Below are positions 1 to 5,821 of a DNA stretch of 5,964 bases, piece by piece. The stretch covers positions 1 through 5,964 of the forward strand of contig CALANM010000203.1 of the NCBI GenBank assembly GCA_937926065.1, given 5' to 3'. This DNA is from an uncultured Microbacterium sp. (GTDB lineage: Bacteria; Actinomycetota; Actinomycetes; Actinomycetales; Microbacteriaceae). Each line of letters opens with the position of its first letter. The first letter of the stretch is position 1. Made by a program: the position numbers and the translations under genes. The notes beneath the pieces were generated by a model. The model was not told where the DNA came from and did no database searches. It saw nothing but the letters and a program-made list of their open reading frames with translations.

Positions 1-1026
1 GCTGAGGCGCCTGCCCCGGCCGCTGAAGCACCCGCTGCTCCCGCGCCCGCCGCAGAGGCATCCGCCCCTGCTCCTTCTGCCCCGGCCGCCCCCGCGCCGT
101 CGCTGTCGTCCGACGACGATGGCCCGACCTACGTCACGCCGCTCGTGCGCCGCCTCGCCCAGCAGCAGGGTGTCGACCTGGCGAAGGTGAAGGGGACCGG
201 CGTCGGTGGACGCATCCGCAAGGAAGACGTTCTGAAGGCCGCTGAGGCCGCATCGGCCGCTCCGGCTGCCGCTCCCGCTGCTCCGGCATCGCCGGCGCTC
301 GAGGTCTCGCCGCTGCGCGGCACGACGCAGCCCATGTCGCGCCTGCGCAAGGTCCTCGCCGAGCGGGCGGTGGCGTCGATGCAGCAGACGGCGCAGCTCA
401 CGACGGTGGTCGAGGTCGATGTCACGAAGCTCGCGAACTACCGCGACCAGGTGAAGGGCACCTTCCAGGAGAAGACAGGCGACAAGCTCTCGTTCCTGCC
501 GTTCTTCGCTCTGGCCGCAGCGGAGGCGCTGCAGGCTTACCCGATCATCAACGCGACGGTCGACGGCACGGACATCGTGTACCCCGCGTCGGAGAACATC
601 TCGATCGCGGTGGACACCGAGCGTGGCCTGCTCACTCCTGTCCTGCGTGACGCCGGTTCGAAGAACATCGCGCAGATCGCCCACGAGATCGCCGACCTCG
701 CTGCTCGCACCCGCGAGAACAAGCTGAAGCCCGACGAGCTCGCCGGCGGCACGTTCACGCTGACGAACACCGGATCCCGTGGCGCCCTGTTCGACACCCC
801 GGTCGTGTTCCTCCCGCAGTCGGCGATCCTCGGCACCGGCGTCGTCATCAAGCGACCCGGCATCGTCTCGATCGACGGAAAGGACGCGATCGCGGTCCGC
901 TCGTACGTGTACCTCGCGCTCTCGTACGACCACCGCACCATCGACGGCGCCGACGCCGCCCGCTTCCTGGCGGCTGTCAAGGCGCGTCTCGAGGCCGCGG
1001 ACTTCGAGGGGCAGCTCGGCATCTGA
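1..1026 (+). CDS. sucB: 2-oxoacid dehydrogenase E2 (dihydrolipoamide acyltransferase), 3' part
   Basis: The gene is cut at its 5' end by the window and reads in frame from base 1 for 341 residues to a TGA. E2 transfers acyl groups from lipoyl-lysine to CoA in the cytosolic pyruvate or 2-oxoglutarate dehydrogenase complex. Visible residues 1-39 are an Ala/Pro-rich flexible linker. Residues 43-82 form a peripheral-subunit-binding domain that docks E3 or E1 (TPLVRRLAQ, then GTGVGGRIRKEDV). A second Ala/Pro linker covers 82-100, and the catalytic acyltransferase domain runs from about 104 to the end. The active-site motif HRTIDG lies at 311-316, with His311 as the expected catalytic base and Asp315. 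The lipoyl domain or domains must lie upstream of the window. Actinobacterial proteins of this family are usually annotated SucB. In Mycobacterium tuberculosis the equivalent (DlaT) serves pyruvate dehydrogenase, so the substrate cannot be settled from sequence. The family call is firm; the gene name is a convention. Confidence 0.95.
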   Translation, partial: AEAPAPAAEAPAAPAPAAEASAPAPSAPAAPAPSLSSDDDGPTYVTPLVRRLAQQQGVDLAKVKGTGVGGRIRKEDVLKAAEAASAAPAAAPAAPASPALEVSPLRGTTQPMSRLRKVLAERAVASMQQTAQLTTVVEVDVTKLANYRDQVKGTFQEKTGDKLSFLPFFALAAAEALQAYPIINATVDGTDIVYPASENISIAVDTERGLLTPVLRDAGSKNIAQIAHEIADLAARTRENKLKPDELAGGTFTLTNTGSRGALFDTPVVFLPQSAILGTGVVIKRPGIVSIDGKDAIAVRSYVYLALSYDHRTIDGADAARFLAAVKARLEAADFEGQLGI

Positions 1027-1046
1027 CGACCGGTCATCGGGCCGAC

Positions 1047-2372
1047 TCACCGTGGCTGGTCCGCGACGTCATACACGTCGCGGACCAGCCATCGGTCTTC
1101 GTTGCGCACGACCACGACGACTTGGTGGACGCCGCCTGCGGAGACCCTCAGCGCCGCGACACCGCCGTAGTCATCGAGCACGCGGACCACAGGACTAAGC
1201 GCTGAAGACGTCGCGGGACCTCGCGGGAAGCTCCGGGACGGATCCTCAAGGACGTCGTCTCCGCATCCCGCTGACGCGCATGCAGCCAGCCGCTTGATCA
1301 GACGTTCGCCTTGCGTCGCGAGATCGTCGTCGTCCGCGTCGGAGGCGTCCGCGGCCGACAGTGTGCCGGCATCCGGCGTCGGAGATGGCATCGGCGTGGC
1401 CTCTCTGGCGTCCGATGCCGCCGCAGTCGGGCCGACCTCCTGCTCGTCCGCAGACTCCGGCAGGGCGAGCCCGAGCGCCAACAGCGTGGCGCCGACCCCG
1501 CATCCCAGCACGAGTGGCGCGCGACGCCTGGCCGACTTCTGCCTGTCAGCACCGTCGTGCCTGTCGCGTCGCTCGATCGCGTCGCTCGATCGCGTCGCAG
1601 GGTCTCGACGGCTTCCGTCGCGACGGGGGAGGCGCTTCGCGAGGTCACGCCAGACAGCCTCGACGCGTTCCGCCCAGACGGCGTCGACGTGCCGACGCAG
1701 GAAGTCGTATACCGGCGAGGGCACGTCAGCGTCAGCCTTCGCCTCATCGGGGGTGCGTGAGGGCGCCAGCGCACGCGCACGGACGGGAACGTGCGCCGTC
1801 GAAAGTGGAAGCGGGTCGGCTCGAGCGAACAGCGCGTCCTCGGCCGCCAGGCTGTCGAGTTGGAGCCGGCGCGGGTCGGCGACGATCTCGGACGCATCCG
1901 AAAGCGCGGGCCGAAGTGCCGGAGGGGCCTTGGCCGTCAGCTCCTCGAACAGCTCCACCGCCTCCTCGCGCACGCGACCCGTTCCACCGGTGGCGCACAC
2001 CGGACGCCCATCGGCGGTGACCCACCACGCGCCGCACTCGACGCCGAGTTCGTCGGCCTCCGCGGTGCCCCGCAGCAGACTGACGGCGATGGTCACGGCC
2101 TCCCCCGCAGCCAGCTCCAGCCGCCGCGCGAGCACGAGCCGCAGCCGGTCCGGACAGTACGGCACGATCACGCCGCAGCCGTTCTCATCGAACCCGGCAT
2201 CGATCGGCGCCAGGATGTGCCCGTCAGGCCGCGCACACCATGCCGGAGTGCCCTCCCACCACCCGCCGTCTGTCCAGACAGACGGCGGGTCGCCTGCCAT
2301 CAGCAGGCCGGGAAGCGGCGCGTCGAGTTCCGAGAGGCGTCTCAGCGATGCAGGTCGAGGGCTGTCCGGCAT
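1047..2372 (-). CDS. Unrecognised single-pass membrane protein, 441 aa
   Basis: I do not recognise this family. The start is set at 2372 because GAGGA lies 7 bases upstream; an in-frame ATG at 2447 would add 25 residues but lacks a comparable site and runs into the divergent promoter region. Residues 1 to about 245 look like a soluble cytosolic part. The first half has five cysteines (46, 66, 73, 113, 126) and many Trp/Gly, including the run WTDGGWWEG near residues 33-41. An amphipathic, charged stretch follows (about 222-250, VYDFLRRHVDAVWAERVEAVW), then an Arg/Asp-rich segment. One membrane helix spans about 285-305 (PLVLGCGVGATLLALGLALP), preceded by basic residues that favour an inside N-terminus. 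Outside lies a Ser/Asp/Pro linker with a DADDDD run, a Cys365/Cys370 pair and a C-terminal segment rich in beta-type residues ending WLVRDVYDV, which recalls small NTF2-like extracytoplasmic domains (weak inference). It sits between E2 and the DUF4191 gene, where lipB-lipA are found in relatives, and is probably transcribed alone. Confidence 0.85.
   Translation of the reverse strand: MPDSPRPASLRRLSELDAPLPGLLMAGDPPSVWTDGGWWEGTPAWCARPDGHILAPIDAGFDENGCGVIVPYCPDRLRLVLARRLELAAGEAVTIAVSLLRGTAEADELGVECGAWWVTADGRPVCATGGTGRVREEAVELFEELTAKAPPALRPALSDASEIVADPRRLQLDSLAAEDALFARADPLPLSTAHVPVRARALAPSRTPDEAKADADVPSPVYDFLRRHVDAVWAERVEAVWRDLAKRLPRRDGSRRDPATRSSDAIERRDRHDGADRQKSARRRAPLVLGCGVGATLLALGLALPESADEQEVGPTAAASDAREATPMPSPTPDAGTLSAADASDADDDDLATQGERLIKRLAACASAGCGDDVLEDPSRSFPRGPATSSALSPVVRVLDDYGGVAALRVSAGGVHQVVVVVRNEDRWLVRDVYDVADQPR
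1053..1091. terminator. Perfect 17-bp hairpin at the E2 / unknown-gene convergence
   Basis: Bases 1053-1069 (TGGCTGGTCCGCGACGT) are perfectly complementary to 1075-1091 around a 5-base loop (CATAC). The hairpin starts 26 bases after the E2 stop codon. On the + strand it is followed by a moderately T-rich stretch (TCGGTCTTCGTTG). That makes it a plausible intrinsic terminator for the E2 transcript, although there is no true T-run, as is common in actinobacteria. It lies entirely inside the last codons of the opposing gene, encoding its final residues from Trp-Leu-Val-Arg to Gln-Pro, so the same bases carry both protein and structure. Confidence 0.65.
1566..1598. repeat. 13-base tandem repeat, 2.5 copies, inside the unknown gene
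   Basis: The unit GCGTCGCTCGATC occurs at 1566-1578 and 1579-1591, followed by a 7-base partial copy at 1592-1598. All copies are identical. The unit is not a multiple of three. It encodes roughly residues 259-269 of the unknown membrane protein (ATRSSDAIERR), in the charged segment just before its membrane helix. The reading frame is intact on both sides at the present copy number. Confidence 0.9.
2261..2290. repeat. Perfect 14-bp inverted repeat with 2-base loop, inside the unknown gene
   Basis: Bases 2261-2274 (ACCCGCCGTCTGTC) are perfectly complementary to 2277-2290 (GACAGACGGCGGGT) around the dinucleotide CA. It lies about 80 bases inside the unknown gene and encodes residues 28-37 (DPPSVWTDGG). 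It could fold in that gene's mRNA, extrude as a cruciform, or be a palindromic protein-binding site; sequence alone does not decide. The palindrome itself is certain, its function is not. Confidence 0.85.
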
Positions 2373-2379
2373 CCGTCGA

Positions 2380-2384
2380 TCCTC
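2380..2384 (-). promoter_or_regulatory. Ribosome binding site that sets the unknown gene's start
   Basis: On the minus strand GAGGA ends 7 bases before the ATG at 2372-2370. This is good Shine-Dalgarno spacing and the reason for preferring this start over the in-frame ATG at 2447. Confidence 0.7.
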
Positions 2385-2475
2385 GCCCCGCGTCGGCCGG
2401 AGCGCGCGCGCCGAGCCGCCGATGTGGAATCGTGACCCCGGGGCCACGACTGTGAAGAACGCACCGTCGCAAAGG

Positions 2476-2481
2476 TAGGCT
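2476..2481 (+). promoter_or_regulatory. Predicted -10 element of the DUF4191 gene (leaderless mRNA)
   Basis: TAGGCT matches the actinobacterial TANNNT -10 consensus and is followed by exactly 7 bases (GGTCGCT) before the ATG at 2489. Transcription would therefore start at or next to the A of the start codon, giving a leaderless message. No convincing -35 hexamer is seen. A weak purine run (AAAGG at 2471-2475) lies rather far from the ATG to act as a ribosome binding site. Confidence 0.55.
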
Positions 2482-2488
2482 GGTCGCT

Positions 2489-3199
2489 ATGGCATCCCGC
2501 AGTTCTGCTTCCGAGAAGCGCCCCGGTTTCTTCCGTCAGATCGGCTCGCTGATCACCTTCACGAAAGAGATCTACCCGTGGACTCCGTGGGTCCTGATCG
2601 GCATCGTCGTGCTGGGTGTGGTGCTGGGTGTCGTCGTCGGGTTCCTGATCCCGCCGGCGGCGATCTGGAGCGTCGTCCTGTGGGGCGTCACAGGGCTGAT
2701 GTTCGGCGTTCTCGCCGCGATGATCACGCTCACCCGCGTGTCGACGCGGGCGATGTACAAGAAGATCGACGGCGTCCCGGGAGCGACCGGGCACGTTCTG
2801 TCGACGGCACTGGGCCGCCACTGGGTCGCGTCGGACATGCCCGTGGGCGTGAACCCGAAGACGCAGGACGCCGTCTACCGCGTGATCGGTCGCGGTGGCG
2901 TCGTCATCGTCGGCGAGGGTGCGCCCGGCCGCCTCACGCGTCTCATCAACGATGAGCGGGTCAAGGTGCAGCGCGTCGCCTCCGGGGTTCCGGTCAATGT
3001 CCTCCACGTCGGCCACGGTGAAGGCGACGTGCCGATCGCCAAGCTCGCATCGACCATCAAGGCCTTCCCCAAGAAGATCGACCGCGCGACGATGGCTGCC
3101 GTCATCAAGCGCGTCGACTCGGTCTCGCAGTCGGTGACGTCTCTGCCGATCCCGAAGGGCATCGATCCCACCAAGGTCCGAGCGCCGCGACCCCGCTGA
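2489..3199 (+). CDS. DUF4191 family membrane protein, 236 aa
   Basis: This is a conserved actinobacterial integral membrane protein of unknown function. The N-terminus is short, basic and cytosolic (residues 1-30). Two membrane helices follow at about 33-54 and 59-82, and a cytosolic C-terminal region of about 150 residues begins with a conserved-looking basic segment (TRAMYKKIDGVPGATG at about 86-101). Other recognisable blocks are RHWVASDMPVGVNPKTQDAVYR (about 110-131), the Gly/Val-rich stretch around 132-143, and the basic KAFPKKIDRATMAAVIKRV (about 191-209). Length fits the family. The gene lies two genes upstream of glnA, as its homologues do in Mycobacterium (Rv2219) and Streptomyces, where lipA precedes it. 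Here an unrelated gene on the other strand takes that place, so it appears to have its own promoter. Family assignment comes from remembered similarity and context. No enzymatic function can be assigned. Confidence 0.85.
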   Translation: MASRSSASEKRPGFFRQIGSLITFTKEIYPWTPWVLIGIVVLGVVLGVVVGFLIPPAAIWSVVLWGVTGLMFGVLAAMITLTRVSTRAMYKKIDGVPGATGHVLSTALGRHWVASDMPVGVNPKTQDAVYRVIGRGGVVIVGEGAPGRLTRLINDERVKVQRVASGVPVNVLHVGHGEGDVPIAKLASTIKAFPKKIDRATMAAVIKRVDSVSQSVTSLPIPKGIDPTKVRAPRPR

Positions 3200-3215
3200 G
3201 CGCTCGCGCGCTCAG
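3196..3215. terminator. Hairpin spanning both stop codons of DUF4191 and RDD genes
   Basis: CTGAGCGC (3196-3203) pairs perfectly with GCGCTCAG (3208-3215) around the loop TCGC. The two TGA stop codons, at 3197-3199 on + and 3214-3212 on -, sit in mirror positions in the two arms. The stem is only 8 bp and no T-run follows on either side, so termination activity is plausible but unproven. Confidence 0.4.
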
Positions 3216-3643
3216 GCGCGAAGCAGGACGGTGCCGGCGGCCTTGTCGTGGAGTCCACGCTGGTCGGCGTCCCAGACTGCCGCGGGGATCACAACGAGCA
3301 GCAGCAGCGTGCGCACGATCGGGCGCCACAGCCCGACCCATCCGCCGTGCACGAGCTGTATCCGCAGCCCCATGATGCGGTGACCGGGCGTCCCGCCGAT
3401 CGTCGGCAGGAAGAGCACATTCAGCACGGCGAACACCGTCATGGGCGCGAACATCGTGATTCCCGCGTCGGACGGGAGCGCGAACTGGTCGTATCCGAGG
3501 AACGCGGTGGCGATGAGCGACGAAGCCAGATAGTCGATGAACAGGGCGGCGATGCGACGCCCTGGCCGCGCGATGCTGCCGGACCCGGATTCGGGGAGCC
3601 CCAGACGCTCGCCGGGGTATGTGTTCTCGCTGACTTCTGTCAC
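3212..3643 (-). CDS. RDD family membrane protein, 143 aa
   Basis: This is a small RDD-domain membrane protein. Function is unknown in most members; some RDD proteins have been linked to ion antiport. After a soluble N-terminus of about 25 residues, the first helix region carries the hallmark Arg and Asp (RRIAALFIDYLASSLI, Arg30 and Asp37). Helices lie at about 31-50, 62-81 and 108-124. Between the second and third is the family loop GGTPGHRIMGLRI (83-95). Near the C-terminus is the conserved DADQRGLHDKAAGTVLL block (125-141), with the last hallmark Asp. The start codon is GTG at 3643-3641, with no clear Shine-Dalgarno but a -10 element just upstream. The gene is divergent from glnA and convergent with the DUF4191 gene, leaving 12 bases between the stop codons. 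RDD genes beside DUF4191 and glnA are a recurrent actinobacterial arrangement. Whether it has a role in nitrogen metabolism is unknown. Confidence 0.9.
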   Translation of the reverse strand: MTEVSENTYPGERLGLPESGSGSIARPGRRIAALFIDYLASSLIATAFLGYDQFALPSDAGITMFAPMTVFAVLNVLFLPTIGGTPGHRIMGLRIQLVHGGWVGLWRPIVRTLLLLVVIPAAVWDADQRGLHDKAAGTVLLRA

Positions 3644-3649
3644 CCCACC

Positions 3650-3655
3650 AGGCTA
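3650..3655 (-). promoter_or_regulatory. Predicted -10 element of the RDD gene (leaderless mRNA)
   Basis: On the minus strand TAGCCT (TANNNT type) is followed by 6 bases (GGTGGG) and then the GTG start codon at 3643. This spacing predicts a transcript starting at or within a base or two of the start codon. No strong -35 element is visible. The GlnR-type box begins 12 bases further upstream of this element. Confidence 0.5.
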
Positions 3656-3666
3656 TCCGCGACCAC

Positions 3667-3704
3667 GTAACATTCCCGAAACACGGGAGATACTGCCGGG
3701 CAAC
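3667..3704 (+). promoter_or_regulatory. GlnR-type nitrogen-control box, four half-sites
   Basis: The sequence reads GTAAC (3667-3671), n6, GAAAC (3678-3682), n6, GATAC (3689-3693), n6, GCAAC (3700-3704). The first pair matches the published actinobacterial GlnR consensus gTnAC-n6-GaAAC exactly, and the second pair matches with one mismatch per half-site. All four repeat at an exact 11-base period. GlnR is the OmpR-type global nitrogen regulator that controls glnA in Streptomyces and mycobacteria. The box is centred near 3686, about 42 bases upstream of the predicted glnA transcription start, the usual position for activation. It does not resemble the AmtR site of corynebacteria. Confidence 0.78.
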
Positions 3705-3720
3705 CCGCCCTCTGTAGGTT
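3693..3720 (+). promoter_or_regulatory. Predicted glnA promoter
   Basis: The -10 element is TAGGTT (3715-3720). A weak -35-like CTGCCG (3693-3698) lies 16 bases upstream and overlaps the distal GlnR half-sites. The poor -35 and the overlapping activator box fit a promoter that depends on GlnR. Predicted transcription start is about 3727, giving an untranslated leader of roughly 47 bases. Confidence 0.5.
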
Positions 3721-3728
3721 CGTAACCA

Positions 3729-3745
3729 GCCTGACGGGTTCAGGC
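3729..3745 (+). other. 5'-terminal hairpin in the glnA leader
   Basis: GCCTGA (3729-3734) and TCAGGC (3740-3745) form a perfect 6-bp stem around the loop CGGGT. It would sit within about two bases of the predicted glnA mRNA 5' end and well clear of the ribosome binding site at 3765-3768. A role in transcript stability is a reasonable guess. It does not resemble a known glutamine riboswitch. Confidence 0.45.
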
Positions 3746-3773
3746 GGCTTCCTCACCCGATCTTGGAGACTCC

Positions 3774-5198
<1,425 letters not shown>

Positions 5199-5212
5199 GC
5201 CACGGCATACGT

Positions 5213-5252
5213 CGAGAGCCCCTCGCTTCCTTCGGGAGGCGAGGGGCTCTCG
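5213..5252. terminator. Strong bidirectional terminator hairpin after glnA
   Basis: An 18-bp stem is closed by a cTTCGg tetraloop: 5213-5226 (CGAGAGCCCCTCGC) pairs perfectly with 5239-5252, extended inward by TTCC/GGAG (5227-5230 with 5235-5238, one G-T wobble) around TTCG at 5231-5234. It begins 15 bases after the glnA stop. No T-run follows (GTATCTGG), typical of actinobacterial terminators. Its symmetry suits it to the convergent metallophosphoesterase gene as well. Confidence 0.88.
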
Positions 5253-5263
5253 GTATCTGGGAT

Positions 5264-5287
5264 GCCCCGGACGCCGCCGGCCGGGGC
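5264..5287. terminator. Second, weaker hairpin between glnA and the metallophosphoesterase gene
   Basis: GCCCCGG (5264-5270) pairs with CCGGGGC (5281-5287) across a 10-base loop. It lies 20 bases beyond the stop codon of the minus-strand metallophosphoesterase gene, so it would be the first hairpin met by that transcript. The stem is short and no T-run follows; it may be chance in such GC-rich sequence. Confidence 0.4.
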
Positions 5288-5307
5288 GGGACGCGATGGG
5301 GACCAGC

Positions 5308-5802
5308 TCAGATCGTGTGGAGCCTCACGTCGTGCAGGTCCGTGCCGTCGATGACGGCGGTCATGTACGTGTGGTGCGGCTGACGACGCCGGTCGGTCGG
5401 CGAGCCGGGATTCAGCAGCCGCAGTCCTGCGGGGGTCGTCGTGTCCCACGGGATATGGCTGTGGCCGAAGACGAGCAGGTCGGTGCCGGAGAAGGCGGCG
5501 TCCATCCTCCGTTCGCGGGTGCGTGCGTCGCCCGTCTCGTGGATCACCGCGAGTTCAAGGTCCTCCACCCGCTCGCGAGCGATCTCGGGAAGGCGGGCTC
5601 TCAGATCAGCGCCGTCGTTGTTTCCCCATACGCCGATCGTGCGCCCGTGCTCGAGCAGGACGTCGAGCACGGAGGCCGCGACCCAGTCGCCGGCGTGCAC
5701 GATGATGTCGGCGGCATCCGCCGCTTCCCGCACGACGCGTGGCAGGGTCTTCGCGCGGCCGGGGATGTGCGTGTCGGAGACGAGCAGAAGCCGCGTGGTC
5801 AT
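5308..5802 (-). CDS. YfcE/MJ0936-type metallophosphoesterase, 164 aa
   Basis: This is a small cytosolic metal-dependent phosphoesterase of the calcineurin-like superfamily, YfcE-like branch; members hydrolyse phosphodiesters in vitro but their physiological substrate is mostly unknown. All five metal-binding blocks are present in order: SDTHIPG with Asp10 and His12; VHAGD with Asp39; GNND with Asn61/Asn62 and Asp63; His88; and GHSH with His114 and His116, followed by the family's NPGS (131-134). The third-block His is in the context IHETGD rather than the usual HG, a minor variant. Length (164) is normal. The start ATG at 5802 is chosen because the protein then begins MTTRLLLVSDTH as relatives do; an in-frame ATG at 5901 would overlap the upstream ctaD gene and add 33 unlikely Arg/Ser-rich residues. 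There is no strong Shine-Dalgarno, and the gene begins 19 bases after the ctaD stop codon, which suggests co-transcription with it. Confidence 0.93.
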   Translation of the reverse strand: MTTRLLLVSDTHIPGRAKTLPRVVREAADAADIIVHAGDWVAASVLDVLLEHGRTIGVWGNNDGADLRARLPEIARERVEDLELAVIHETGDARTRERRMDAAFSGTDLLVFGHSHIPWDTTTPAGLRLLNPGSPTDRRRQPHHTYMTAVIDGTDLHDVRLHTI

Positions 5803-5821
5803 GGTGCCACGGTACCCCGCG

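Noticed and set aside
1..300. Repeated GCTGC/CCGGCC-like sequence as a DNA repeat element
   Set aside because: It encodes the Ala/Pro-rich interdomain linkers normal for E2 proteins; the repetition is compositional.
537..1037. A 166-codon minus-strand open frame within the E2 gene
   Set aside because: It is the shadow of the well-conserved acyltransferase domain and has no features of its own.
2373..2447. N-terminal extension of the unknown protein to the ATG at 2447
   Set aside because: The added 25 residues are Arg/Gly-rich with no Shine-Dalgarno upstream and would use up most of the divergent promoter region, while GAGGA is well placed before 2372.
1294..2478. A 394-codon open frame on the + strand opposite the unknown gene
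   Set aside because: Its product is a low-complexity Ser/Arg/Ala string without a ribosome binding site. The minus-strand reading has balanced composition, a membrane helix and a good ribosome binding site.
3667..3704. An AmtR operator upstream of glnA
   Set aside because: The half-sites and 6-base spacing match GlnR (gTnAC-n6-GaAAC); nothing here resembles the AmtR site used in corynebacteria.
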